Below, one piece after another: positions 37,961 through 51,100 of a stretch of DNA of 64,000 nucleotides. Origin of the DNA: Centroberyx gerrardi (Eukaryota > Chordata > Actinopteri > Beryciformes > Berycidae); contig NC_136013.1 in assembly GCF_048128805.1 (NCBI RefSeq), positions 5,008,602 through 5,072,601 on the forward strand, given 5' to 3'. Below the pieces are notes generated by a model that saw only the letters and a list, made by a program, of their open reading frames with translations, made no database searches and was not told the DNA's origin. Both the position numbers and the translations under genes were made by a program. Each line of letters opens with the position of its first letter. Position 1 is the stretch's first letter.

Positions 37961-38307
37961 AGCATAAAGCCTTTGTTTGAATGAGTCATGATGTTTGTAC
38001 AGTATATTGTGTTCACGATGCAATCAGTGTTGACTCTATATTTAAAGGTATAACACACACAGCTGTTGCGTGCAATTCTGCATGTAAGGAGGAACGTTTC
38101 CCCACTCATTTATTTTAGACATTTTAGACATTTATTTTTAGTCGTAAAGTCATTTGTTCAAGTTAATCACCGCTCTGTCTATGTTTAAAACATATCAAAC
38201 AGGTCTGAAGTGGAAATAAGCAGCAAAAAAAGTTTTTAAACTTCTAACTATACCAAACCCGGGTGTTGTTAAATTGCTCTAATTTTACAGCACATTCAAG
38301 TGTTAAA

Positions 38308-38313
38308 AATAAA
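38308..38313 (+). terminator. hhipl2: Candidate hhipl2 poly(A) signal
   Basis: AATAAA 348 bp after the hhipl2 stop, just before a short (GT)n run, is the first well-placed polyadenylation signal. Confidence 0.5.
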
Positions 38314-41300
38314 CATTAAAAAGTGTGTGTGTGTGTGTGTGTCCCAGAAGCCCTCTGTAATTTCACTCCACACCACTGATCATAACTGAAACCACCATGA
38401 TCATGGTTTGCATAATGACTGTTGTAAATGTAAAGCGATCCTGACTTCAAGTGTGTAACATTGAGCAGCACACTGAGGGACACATTACACCAATCTCACA
38501 ATTTTACATTTTATTCTGCCACAAAACATAACAGGGTAAAATGAAATCTAAAGACCAGCAGTGTGTATTTTATCATTCCTGGAAACGCAGCATGAAATGT
38601 TTTTATACAGTCTGACTTTTCTATTTTGATTCTGGTGAAAGACAGATCAACCAAGGCCAAACTCACTCAAATGAATTGTTTTCTTCAACTATTTTCCTCA
38701 GCTGTTCTCATGTCAGTTTAACCCTAATCTGCGGGAAGTAAGATATTGTATTGAATTGAATTGAGATGATATTGTATTGATAAGATAATTTATTGTATTG
38801 AATTGATAAGATATTGTATTGTAAGATAAGGAATTGATAAGATATTGTATTGTAAGATAAGGAATTGATAAGATAAGATATTGTAGGCCTGTTGATCAGA
38901 TAGGGTAAGATGAACTTTATCAGTCTTTGATGGGAAATTTATCTTTGACAGGAAAAAATGCTGCTGCTCACAATACAAACATAAAAGACAACAATAATCA
39001 CATAAATAAAAATGTATTTTGTACCTGCTGTTGACAAGACTTCATGTGTCCATACTATCACCCATGCATACAGTCTCCTTCACACTCACACACATCCACT
39101 CCCTCATTCAACAAGGTTTAAGGTAAGGTTTTCATTTTACACTACAATATATTAAACATATAATGCACATGCTGCATCGGTAAGGACAGAGTACTGCAGT
39201 TTTTCATCTGTGCAGAATTTACACTAAGATATACAACCAAAAGCCGACATGGAGCAATGTGATGTGGTTCTCATTATCCTGCCAGTGACACATTCATCCC
39301 CTTGTCAGAAACGAGCATTAACTTGCTCTCTGTTAAAGTCTCTGTAGTAAATCATGAAGTGAATCAGAATCACTTTAATCTCTTAAGTGCAATAAAAGTT
39401 GACAACTTAGTTTCACAAACATCCAGACACGACTGGGACAAGAACAACAGGACTTCATGTGCAGAACAGTGTGAAGGGATTAAGCAGTACATATTATGGA
39501 CAGAGGACTATACGTATATGACTTCTATATACATTCACAAACATACAGTGTGGCATACAGTCAGGAGTGTAGCTAGGAATTATGGGTCCTGTGCACAGGG
39601 AGTGACTCTGGGCCCCCTCCACTTTCCTCTCATCCTCACACCACCGTTATTCCATTTATGACAACCTTCACACAAATACACCTCCGCACATTCGTTTACT
39701 GAGCAATTATCGTAATTGAAATTTTGTTTTTTGGGGCATTACTCTGATAGCGCTAATCGGCTGTCATGACCAAACTGTCGCCATGTTCAAAATCTGTCTA
39801 GGGAGCTTTGTTTCAGTCTGCACAGAGAAAACCTCGCCACATTTTATTATTGCTTGTTTCAGTTCGTCTCAGGTAACACAACAGTTGCTGTATCCTATTT
39901 TGGAGAAAGTTTTATTTGTTTGCAGTTTTGTAGATTTCAACCAAACCCTGTATCCGAACCAGAGCAGTGTGAAATAAAGGTGTAAAATACTAATAAATAT
40001 ACACTTGAGGACCACAAAAGGCATTTTAGTCCAGACATTTTAGGGATTCTGGGTAGTCAGTACCCCTATTCCCCCCCCGACTACAGCTCCCCAGTATAGT
40101 TAGTGACCAATCATGCATCAGTTCAGTGTAGAAAAAAGGAATTTATACTGATTAGAATAAGATGCATCAAATAAATTATGAGTGATTGTGGGCCTACATC
40201 TAAAAAGAGTCAGGAGCCGGGTGTGAAATGTAAAGGTTCAGTGTCTCCTCTATATGTTGTGGTCTGTACAGTATGTTGAGGTCCTTTGAGGGCATTTTAA
40301 ACCACAGGACTCCCACAAATTACACCCTTACATAATTGTGCTGAAGCGTCACCAGTCTAGATGACATGGTGGCACTACAAAGCTATCGGTCTCCTGAACC
40401 CGCGACCTGGTGTTTCAACACATTTATCTAACCCAAAAACACAAATGTTTCCTCTAAATTACCCAGTTTGCAGCGGTGAAGAGGCGGACGGGGGTTCAGA
40501 AGTGGCTCTTTCCTGTTGAGCAACTGCTCCTCTTAGATCTCACTTTGTCATTACCTGCGGCTGTTTTGCTAGAGGAGGTTTCCCTTTGATGAGTGCGATG
40601 CATGGCGGTTTTCAGCTAACAAGCCACTTTTGTTGACACATGACGCGACACGCAACATGTTTATTTTCTGTCCTGTTAAAGAGGATGTCGATGGGTTACA
40701 ATGCTTTGACATGTTAGTTAAATTTCCTTGAATAAAGATGAATTGAATTGTGTTCAGAGATACTTCACTTGATTTTGGATGTTAATAAAAGTAAAACTTA
40801 TTTGGACAGTCCAGTGTTGATACTCAACTATCAGCTGACTAAAAGTAGATGTTCAACAAAATATCACTTGCCTATTTGCTACATCTTTACAGACTATGCA
40901 ACCCTAACATTAACTCTAACCCATTACATTACATTATGTCATTTAGCAGATGCTTTTGTCCAAAGCGACTAACAAACATGACTTTTCACACTATTGTAGG
41001 CTATCATCTGAAACTCAGTGCATTTTTTAGCGACATATTCCTGAATAAGTGGGTAAATCAAATTCATTATTATTATTGAACAAATAGAGCTTTTAATGTA
41101 AGCTATGGAGTAGCATGTTGCCTATTTACTGTGATTGTGTCTCAGTAGTTTGCTATTACACCTTTTTCTCCGGTATATCCTCACTGAAAAAGGTCAAAGC
41201 TGTTTATCCTCACCTGAAAAATACACACTAGAGAAGGTGTACTGCCTACTGACTTTTAAAAAGGCCTTGACTTCAATAAAAAACAGAGATATACACCACA

Positions 41301-42199
41301 CATCCATGTAGTTGCAGGGTGTCTTCATGCCTGTAAGCATTAGCCAGTTAGTAATTTTCACTGTTTCATTCTGCTGACAGCGGAGACAGACAAATATGTA
41401 AAAGTCGACCTGGCTAACATCATGACAAGCTAACAAATGCACAATAGATGTTAAGTTTGGTTCACTATCAATCTAAAAATACCTGATTTGAATGGGAATG
41501 TGTTTCCCTGCTGGTGTGTTTTTCCAGCTCAGCTCAACACCACATTTAATTTACACATCATCTTGCTGATTTATGACTTAATCACCGCTCTGTCAGCATT
41601 TCTGACATAAAGAATATTAATCCATACTGAGGAGAAGACACAGGAACAGTGCCACGGCTATTGTTGCACTACAAAGGGTTTGTCTTTAAATCATCCCCCT
41701 TTTACAGTGAAACCACTGACTATCTAAGAGGAGAAATCAAAATGAGCTGAAGACACGGAGCCAAATTCTATAATTTATAGACTTGTCTTCACAGTCTCTT
41801 GCAGTAATCCTCAAAATATCAAATATGAAGCGGTTCATCATCTTCTCAGATAAAAAAAAACCAAGAAGATCCCCTCTAAGATGAAGCCAGAGTTCAACAC
41901 CAGTGAAACCTCTCAGCTGTGTGAGAAATGTAGCACCATGCCACAACTTACTCTCAGTGTAGAAATGATGAACTGTAACTGACCGCAAAACCAGTCAGTT
42001 CGTGACTTACTATCTTGATTTAGGAAAAAAAAAAGGGAAGTAGATATGGGATTAGGGCCCACATTGCTAAATAAAACCAACCAAAACCTCAAAGTGAAAT
42101 GTGAACCTCATGTTGGAATCAATTAAGAGAAAAACAGACTTTTGTTCTTTAGCAGGATTATGATTACTGAAACCAATTTTAATTGAAAAAAAATATGAT

Positions 42200-42740
42200 A
42201 AATCACTAACTTCTAAACCAATAAAGCTCTGCCATCAGTTATTCAAACCTTCAATACAGCTGTATTAAAACATGTGTATTGTTTAGAAATCTGAAGTGGT
42301 GATCTGCCAGATTCTCATTTTTTAAAGTCTTGTCTCCATCTTTGTTGCTCAGCGCTCATCGCTGTGGTGTTTCTGCACTGCACTTCCCAGAGATCACCTG
42401 TCAATCAAACAGTGTGGGCGGAGCTTGGCTTTTCTGTTGATGCAGTTTGAGTTTCTCTTTTCTTTGTGTGTTCAGCCATGGTGGCTATCTATCACTGCTC
42501 ATGCTAACTACCCAGTTCTTCTTCTTCTGTTTATTCCAAACAAACCGGAAATGAAAAAACGCATCACTTCCCGTGCGCCCGAGGATTTTTCCCGGGAAAG
42601 ACCTACCAGACACCGGCTGTTTAGAACAGACAATGTAAAAGCTTTCATGTACTGGATATAGGTTGAATCACTATTATGTTATATCAACTGGTGATAGAGC
42701 AGTAGCAAAACAGACATTTATTTATCTGAAAATGTGGATT
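42200..42740 (-). repeat. Dispersed repeat C, copy 2
   Basis: Inverted relative to copy 1 at about 12,240-12,790 and diverged by point changes and small indels. It keeps the start-codon context GCCACCATGG (ATG at 42479-42477 on the minus strand) followed by the same first residues, MAE-TKKR. Confidence 0.75.
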
Positions 42741-43039
42741 ATTACTCTAAACATTGCATCAGAGGGAAGTAAAGAGGACTAGGCTGAAGATGAGAGTTAA
42801 TCCACTAATCCACTCTATAGGCTCTTGTTATAAGTAATGGGACATTGCTCCCTGCTGGCAGTCCTGTATAACACTGCCAGAGTTACAGCCTGGATTCCCA
42901 CTCTGGACCACCCATGATAAAAATGTATACAGTCCTGGCACTAAAGAGTTTTGGGTGAGAGAGAGAGCAGCAAATGTTCTGTTGTGTTACTAGGAAGTTG
43001 GAAAATGTGCTCCATGATGTCCAACACGCACTGAATTTT

Positions 43040-43135
43040 TATTGGTCTAACATGATGCCAGTGTGGTTTAGTGGTCAGAGAATCGGCCAGTAACTGAAAG
43101 GTCACAGGTCCGATCCACAGCTATGTGTCACTCGA
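43040..43135 (+). repeat. tRNA-derived SINE fragment
   Basis: GTGTGGTTTAGTGGTCAGAG resembles a pol III A box. AAAGGTCACAGGTCCGATCC, about 35 bp further on, matches a B box (GGTTCGANNCC) with a change. The spacing fits a tRNA-derived SINE head rather than a functional tRNA gene. Confidence 0.65.
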
Positions 43136-44246
43136 ATAAAAGCATTAGTTAAAAGGTAACAGGGGAGTTGGAAAACATTCGCCATGACATCTGAAACCAA
43201 ACAGGCTCAGTTCTCTGTTGGTTGGTAAAAACATTTTTAACAGCGAGCCCAAGAGAGGCTTGTCATAATGAGCATCAGCTAAAAATGTTGACAGCGTTGG
43301 AGCCAAAAACAAAACTGACGACACGATGGTTCTTTTCTGCTGTAAAACAAGGTTCATTTCCAAAATACTGCACATCTATTTTGGAAAAACTCACTACCTT
43401 AGGTTCATTATGAAGTATCTTTAAAATCTAGATGATCATATCTTTTTGTGTAATTTTTTCAGCTAAGGATTCATCTTACCTACTAATCCTTTAAAATGTA
43501 CCATTAGCTGTTTTAGTTTTGTGCTTCCAATCCTTTTGTAATTGAACAGTGGATATCCAATTTTGGAGAGCAACCCTTCAAATGTTGAAATGGAAATGTG
43601 TGTGTTTGTATTTGTGTGTGTGGGGGTGTTAATTATTCATATGAATGAGTTTTCAGCAGTTGATTAGATAACATAACAAAATGTTAGGGTACTTTTTCAG
43701 TACTGTAGGTTATGGACAGCAGTGCTCTTCTGTGCTGGTTGGTGCAGGAATAATTCTGTATATAAAGATCAAAGTATTCCACTGCGAAGACTTCAGACCA
43801 GCTGCATTTCTTTAATATCTTTAATGTTTTTTAATAGCAACATGTGCTTTCAGGATCCAAAAGGTAGTGTACACAATGTGGAATTGATAGAAATATGTTT
43901 AATTCAGGTCTCATTAGTGTTATATAACATGTTCCTCCAATGATACATCCCAGTAGAATAACAACAAAGAAAATACACAATAAAAGGTACTTGGTTATTC
44001 TCCCTCAGTTTAAGTGCATAATGAATTATGTATTTTTCAATGCATTAGTTTCTTTGTCCGTGAATCAAATGGGCTAATTTAAAAAATACAGTCCGGTCTT
44101 TTTTCTTCTATTTTGTGCTATATATTCTTTTAGTATCCTATTCTTTTATATGATTATATATTTTAAGTGCTAATTGTGCTCATGACAGACACCTCTTCCT
44201 CCTTCAAACGCGTGACAGAGCATCGTCGGTGTGTTTTCCTCCTCTC

Positions 44247-45317
44247 TCAGCGGCTGATCTTGTACACCACATCGCCGACCTGCAGGATCCCCGTCTTCTT
44301 CACCGTGAACAACTGTCCGAACAGCGGAGACTTTTTATATATGTGCTTCTCGGACGGTTGGCACTGGCGATAGCTGTGGAAAAAGACATCAGAGTAAGTC
44401 AGAGGACGTTTAGGTTTGACATCGACCGGTAAAAAAGGTCACTGTCAAGTTATATAAATATAAGATTACATGTAACAGCATACATAGGGCTTTCCATGTC
44501 TTAGAAAGATAGAGTGCCTGGTGAGAGTAGGGAAAGTTTCCATTTGGATCAATTTGTCTGACATTTCCAGGATGGAAATCGTATTTAAATTTAAATTTCC
44601 TTAAATCAAAAGTAAGGAAAACTCTTGTGTTGGCAGTTATGAATGAATTAGGTAAACTCAAGAATACACACACACAAAAAAAAAGGCATGATTATTTGTC
44701 TATTATAAGAAATGAAAAATTCACCAACACCAAATTGAGTGAGAGGAAATAAAGTCCTTACATACTGAACCATATTGGCCCGAAATGTTAAATATCAACC
44801 TCCCTTGAATCATTTTTTGTTAATATCTCACCTTTTCAGAGTTTCCAGAGGCTCTTTTCTATTGATTATACCGGTTTCAGGGTCAACTGTGGTGAACAAG
44901 CACCTGGCAACAACAAAAGTTAGAGGTTAGCTTGCACTGCATTCTTGAAAAATACTGCAAATGTCTATTTTTACGGCAATTATGGATCTCTAATGATGAA
45001 AATGTGACCTGTGAAAGGGTAAATGCAGCTATTCATACATCCTTGCACTAATATCACCCAAGAGAAATTCATGTGTATTTCTAACATATAACATTAAGTG
45101 GACGCTTCAATCAAAAGCGCCTTACATTTCCATTTTTTTTTAGCCCGGGAATCAAACCCTCAACCCTGCAGTACAGCTGTGGATTCACTGTACTTGGTAA
45201 ATAAAGTGATTCTGGCTCTGATTAAAACCAATGTGAAGCATCAACCATGTTACCTTCCACATGACATTACACGGTGCAGCCGCACACTGCCAATCCAGAT
45301 CTCTTCCCACGAATCCT

Positions 45318-45349
<32 letters not shown>

Positions 45350-48021
45350 ATTTGTTTTTGAGTCTGAGATAAAATTAGCCCACACTGCTCATACTGAAAA
45401 GGACAAGGTATTAGTCAGCCGTAGGACCGAAATGATGAATCCTCAGATGGAGAAAAAACAAAACTTCATAAGCTGAGTGTACAGAGGAATAAAAAAAATA
45501 AGTTGTTTTTTTTAACCCTTTGTGGCTCTGATCTTATGTTTTCATGTCTGTCTTTCATGGCTCTCTTTGTTCAGACCGCAATGAAGATCGGAGACGTTTC
45601 CAGGACTTAAAAAAGAAAAATCTGATTTCTGTTTCATGTGTAAATTTATGCAGTCACCTTTAGAGAGAAATCAAAAGGCAAAACAAAAGAAGTCAGAGCA
45701 ACACTTGTGGATGCATCACCTCATCAAAAGGTTCACAGTCACTGACGACGATGCTGGGGCGGAAGCGCTCCACCGTCACGTCCTTGTCCAGTTTGCTGCT
45801 CAGATCCCGGACCGAGGCCTCCGACAGCAGCATCACAGGTCCAACATCAGGGTACGCCACCTGCTGGATGAGCGTAAACACACAGAGAATAGAATCACAA
45901 AGGGAAATCTGGTTCTCCTGCATGCAACAGGTCATTTCAGGTAAACCCTCGACATTATGAGCAACTAAAAGTTAGCCATAAAAGCCAAATTTGATTGTTA
46001 TTCTATTGCTGCTTCTCAAAAAGGCTACATAACAAAGGTGACGTTGTCTGGGATTTCAATTATTAACACACCGGCATTTGATCAGGGAGAATAAAAGCAA
46101 ACGAAAAGCAAAAAAACAGTAACTTCTCTTGAGAAATGAATAGAGCTGTGTCTGCAATCCTCAAAATAAAATGCAGGAAAAAAAAAGGAAATCACACTTC
46201 AGTACAAGGCCCAGTTTTACCTCATATTGTGAGAAAAGCGGCTCGATTTCCGCCGACCTCCTGGGCTTCATCCAAGGTTCAAAGTGCACCAGGCGAAAGG
46301 TTTTCTCTGCCCCAAGATAACGAGTGAGCCAGCTGGACACTTCGTCGCCACAGTCGCGGCCCTGAATGTCAGTGCTGAACACTCTGGAGCACGAAAAGAA
46401 GTTTGAAAACAGATAGTGGAAAACAAAACTAAGTGATTCTGTCAAAATACGTGTATACAAGTTCCTGTGTAAACCAGGGACTTGTCCAAAATGAGATATC
46501 ATATCTACACTTATAGTCATTTAGCTTAATAATTATGGTCTTCTTTTGGGAACAGTGGGTAACTTGAAGTCCTTGGTTGACAAAATGATTACACGTTTAC
46601 AGTCTGTATCCTCTATATTTTCAAAAATGAATGATGAACTTCAGGTAATGGATATATGACTTTTTTCTTATTATGCCATACTGTGGGTAAAATGTTGAAT
46701 CAACCTGCAGTCAAGTAGTTATTGGTAACAAATTTTAACTGTCCACAAGAAACATGAGCAGCTATTGATCCGATCAGTGAAGACTGCGGTGCCGAAGGTA
46801 AAACTCTGTCCCGACCTGCAGTCGATGACGGGTCGGTCAGGCTGCTGCAGCGGGATGCGGAGCTCCTCCATGTCGGGGCCGTTCAGACACACCTGGCCAT
46901 CGTCACAGCTCAGAGACACCAGCACCAGGCGAGGCTCCTGTCTGCCCGTCACCATGTGACCGTCCTCTGTGATCACCAGCCAGTGTCTGCAGCCAAAACA
47001 GAGGCAACTGTGGGCTGCTTTCCTTTGTGCCATTTTGTGTCCCTGGTTGAATTAAACTTGATGTTTTTACCAGGAGGGAAAGGAAATGTCCCTCCAAAAC
47101 TACCAGTCAGTGTCAGTGCAAAGGCAGTTGTGAATTTCTTTCATTTTGTGCCATTTTGTGTCCCGGAGTGAATTAAATTCTATGTATATTGGGAGGGAGG
47201 CAAAATGGCCCTCCAAAACTACCAGTCAATGTCTCAAATTAAATAAAAGCAGTTGTGACTTGCTTTTTTCATGTCATTTTGTGTTCTTCATCTGAATTAA
47301 ACTGAATGTTTGCTCACTAGCAGAGGTGCAAAGTAAAATGGCCTTAAAAGAGATCCTGCAACATTTTAAAAGCTCTATGGCAATAAAATAACAGCAAGAA
47401 TTGGACTCGTCTTGTATAAGGATTTCACAATTATCTAAAATCTTAATTAAGTGGGATGCCTTAATTGGTGTTAATTGGTTCAAGACATTAATTTAACCAT
47501 AGCAAAGTGTCATTCAATCACAACCTCATAGTAATGCACAGACCCATAAGACACTTGGGAACCATGTGCATCTCTCTGCTGCACAGTAAGTGGGAAATAC
47601 ACGCTCTCATTAAAGGAGGCAGGCCAAGTCTGTGTGGCCAATGAGGGTTTTTTGCAATTTGAAGCAGCTGATTCATGTGTTTCTGCCGGTAACCTAACAC
47701 TGTGAGCGTTATAAACTCTGGTGTAACTCATTCTAACTCGTCAAATCAGACGCTCGTGCGCAACACTCACCGATCCTGCAGCTCTCCGTACTTCAAACCT
47801 ACTTTCTGGCATTCCGCGAGCGCCACAGACAGAGCTTTCCCGGACTTCAGGGGGTGAATGAGGAGCTGTGACACCACGCCTACGCGACAAACTTTTTCTG
47901 GCTTTCGCAAGTATTTATATCCAAGACCGAGGCCGAGAACAGCAACACCTGCTCCGCCGATCAGCAGAGCGGCTTTCTTATGCTGGAGGAACGCATTCAC
48001 AGCGAGCTCTTTCAGGTCCAT
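44247..48021 (-). CDS. mtarc1: Mitochondrial amidoxime-reducing component (molybdenum enzyme)
   Basis: Seven minus-strand exons: 48021-47771, 46986-46816, 46383-46221, 45860-45720, 45315-45254, 44903-44832 and 44373-44247. All phases agree; 328 residues (human MTARC1 about 337). An N-terminal membrane anchor ([19 protein letters not shown]) is followed by MOSC_N ([19 protein letters not shown]) and a MOSC domain (IEGRDCG-type [40 protein letters not shown]). The molybdenum-ligand Cys is C264 in [15 protein letters not shown], equal to human Cys273. The C-terminus [10 protein letters not shown]...GDVVYKI is typical. The enzyme sits on the outer mitochondrial membrane and reduces N-hydroxylated compounds with electrons from cytochrome b5. 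An upstream in-frame extension exists, but ATG 48021 begins the anchor. MTARC1 and MTARC2 are too alike to separate by eye. Confidence 0.92.
45318..45345 (-). repeat. mtarc1: T28 tract directly at the mtarc1 exon 5 acceptor
   Basis: Twenty-eight consecutive A on the plus strand read on the minus strand as T28 immediately before the AG of exon 5. It serves as the whole polypyrimidine tract. Confidence 0.92.
46975..47340. repeat. mtarc1: Three tandem units of about 121 bp spanning the mtarc1 exon 2 acceptor
   Basis: CCATTTTGTG recurs at 47030 and 47151, with TCATTTTGTG at about 47,273. The segments after CCAGTGTCTGCAG, CCAGTCAGTGTCAG and CCAGTCAATGTC are also parallel. The first unit overlaps the start of exon 2; the other two are decayed copies in intron 1. 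Confidence 0.75.
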
Positions 48022-48093
48022 TTTGGAGCTCCAGCGACTTGTTTGTTTGGGACATTGAACTTCAACAGAGAGGCGGCTCCGTCCGTCCGCGTG

Positions 48094-48101
48094 TGACGTC
48101 A
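48094..48101 (-). promoter_or_regulatory. mtarc1: Consensus CRE in the mtarc1 promoter
   Basis: The palindrome TGACGTCA lies 73 bp upstream of the mtarc1 ATG in a locally CpG-rich stretch. It is a perfect CREB/ATF site by sequence; function is inferred. Confidence 0.5.
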
Positions 48102-48199
48102 CGGGGGTTTGTTCAAGAGCATCACACGTATGAACTTGAGTTTGGCAGTTGGGCTGCAGGGAATAAAGGTTTATGAAGCCAAGGTGGAGGAGCACTGAA

Positions 48200-51100
48200 G
48201 TATAGAGCTGTAGGCGATGGGGTTTGCTTTATTCGGACACATCTGTTCAATTCAATATAATCACGGCGCAAGGTGCATTAAATGCAGTGGTGGAAGAAGT
48301 AAAAATGTAAATCCTCTGTAGCCTGTGGGCCCCACGACAAATCGAAACCTGCACTTAATTTGGCTGCTGCAACAACTTCATTTCTCCTCACCCCTGTTAA
48401 ATTGGCCTAAATATGTGGCAGACACCAATTCAGTTTTAATCTCCAAAAACAGTTGGTCTTAGAGAAGAAACCAAGTGACGTAATGCCATAGCTGACCTTC
48501 TCAGTGAAACTATTTTTGTCTTTGACATAGATACTCAGGTCTATGGCCAAAGTAGAAAACAGCAGATGCTCCAACCACAGGGAGTCAATACAGGGATTTG
48601 TCGAATGGATACTCCTTCTGTTGCTTTTCTGTGCGCGTCTAATGGCTGAAGGCAAATTCACGGGCACAAGGCCAGTTCTAGCTGGTTTGATGTTGCAATG
48701 GCAAGCAATTTTTGATAACAAGGTACAACCTTAATTGCTCTATATGCTCAACAACTGAGAACGCACAAGAAAATGATTTTGAAGAGGAAAAAAGAAATGA
48801 AAACAGGCAGTTGTTTTGTAATTGTATGTATATCTTGTCTTTGTGCCATCAGGATCAGCTGTACTTTGGGCTTCACTTTGATGGTATATTTCAGTTCTTA
48901 GTGGAGTTTTACTTTTATATACGTATATAAGATTTGATTTTGCAATTCTGCATTATTACCTTATGTTCATCGTTTTCTTTATTGATGCTCTTCGCTGCAT
49001 CAGTCCTGCACTTCTGTCATATAAAGTCAACTTGGTGTTACTTCTACTCATCTAACTCTGTCTGACTGACTGAGTGACTAACAGACCTTTATATATCCAG
49101 ACTGGTAAAGTTAATCCACCAAGGTAACAACAAGACCAGCCCAACAACAACATCCAGAAACATAAAGACAAATGCATATGTGATGGAGCATCATGTCTTC
49201 ACCTCAAGATAGAAATTAAATGTATAAGTCAAACAAAACCAGACGCACATAAAATAAGGTAGGAAAAAAATAACATAGGATCAGATATAAACTCTCACGT
49301 ACCACAACATCATACTCCACCATACTCTCACCCGTGACTAACCTGCTGTAGGTTGTCCAGAACTGGACTTCAGTCAAAATTCCCATGGGGAAACCATCTG
49401 GACCAAACTGTGATTTCTATACATTCAGCAGGATTTTTTTCTCACACACTACATGTGCATAAACAATACTGAGGTTCATATGAGATCCTTGTTGCAAAAT
49501 TGAATGACATCATCTTATATACAAATCCTATATCTTGCGTACAAATTAATTTCAGAGATAAAAATGTTTCTCTATGAATCACCAATCAATATACTACGAT
49601 ACATTTTTTTCTCTGAGCTGTTAGATTGTAGACAGTACTTTAATTATAGTGATAATCATTCACAGTGATCAACATTAGGGATAGAGTATGAACACATACT
49701 GGGAATAGCTTATTAATAATTCAGATGTCATGGATTTGTGAGGGAAATTTCAGCAAGGCATTAGTGAAACTCAGAAACACTCAGATTTGTTGGAGAAACG
49801 CCTCCATGTTTTTAATGTTCTTCTATGAATGCTGCTTTCCAAACATGGGCAAAATATAGTGGAATATTGATTCAAATATTTGAATTAATTAGATGAGGTG
49901 CGCTTGATTTATCTTGCCAGACTCTTGAACAGTCTCAAAAGTAGACACATCCCTTGCAAGATAAGATAAAAAAAAAAAAAAAAGTGCTTTTTTTTTTTTT
50001 CAAGTACGCCAAATGTTTTCAAGTACTATTTTTCTCCTGTCATCTTTACAAAATGTTGTTTTGTACATAACATTTCCAAGTAAGAAACAGAGAAACCTGT
50101 TTATGGTAGTGCAACATAATGATGTAGTCCTACTGTTTGATAAAGTCCATTAAAACTAATACAGTACTTGCATAAAATATAGGCTGTTGTATTCTGGGTC
50201 AGTAATTGTTAATTACCAAAAATGGAATGCATCATAGTCATTATTTCCCTTTCATTAACATGTGCAAACAGTATCTACTTGTACATAAATGCGGTGCCTC
50301 GTTCGGTGAAGTACAGTGCAACACAGCAGGTCAGTTTCCTGGATGTAGACCCGACCCAGTCCTAGTTTCTCAATGGAGACCAGATCTAGATCAAATAGTA
50401 TTTACAAGTCATTTTTGGCATTTGTTTTTATGTGCACGGTGTACCAGATGGGTGGGGTTTTTACCATATAGGGCAATACAATGAGTTCCAGAAAGTGAAA
50501 GGAAAAACATTACATTACATTATTATTTTTCATCAATTTGTGATGTTTAATGCATTCTAGGAGTTATTTTGTGATCAAGTGCTGTAATTAACTTTTTTGG
50601 TGAACCCACTTTCCCTCAACCTGCCTCGTCTGCTTCTACTTCAGTTAGTGATTTCCTACATTTCCCAGAATGCCTTTCAACAACCTCAAGAGAAGGGGCC
50701 TGAACTTGTTGCATTCAGCTGTGGGTTATACATGTAGGTAGAGAGAGCGATTGTTTTCCAGTTGAGTAAAAAGCGAGAATTGTGTCAACTATTGAAAATG
50801 CAACATCATGTCTTGTGGCTGCAATGCATTCTGGTCTATTATGGCTACTGTCGGTGGAGAAATTGGTCTCTCTGCCTCTTCTGCGATGGATTTCTCCCTG
50901 TATGATTGTTGAACGTCAGTGCAAAATGGCGGCTCTAGAAAGAAGCCCTCGCTCTTTGATTCTGAGGGACTGACACCAAAATCTGACGTTGACCGTTGAT
51001 GTTTTAGATCGCTGAAACATTTTCTGCGTTTACGTTTGGCCAGTTATACACAGGAATGAAAAATACACCACCAAACAACAAAATGGGCCTAGAAATTCAA

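Larger units (their letters stand above)
38350..44246. other. Intergenic region between hhipl2 and mtarc1
   Basis: About 5.9 kb without a recognisable exon. It holds a GATATTGTATTGAATTG-type minisatellite (about 38,740-38,890), a fish repeat motif CATTTAGCAGATGCTTTTGT at about 40,940, repeat C copy 2 (42,200-42,740) and a tRNA-derived SINE-like stretch (43,040-43,135). Frames of 60-120 codons here have no familiar features. Confidence 0.6.

Noticed and set aside
43040-43135. tRNA gene
   Set aside because: A and B box-like words are present, but no cloverleaf with an acceptor stem could be drawn; a tRNA-derived SINE fits better.
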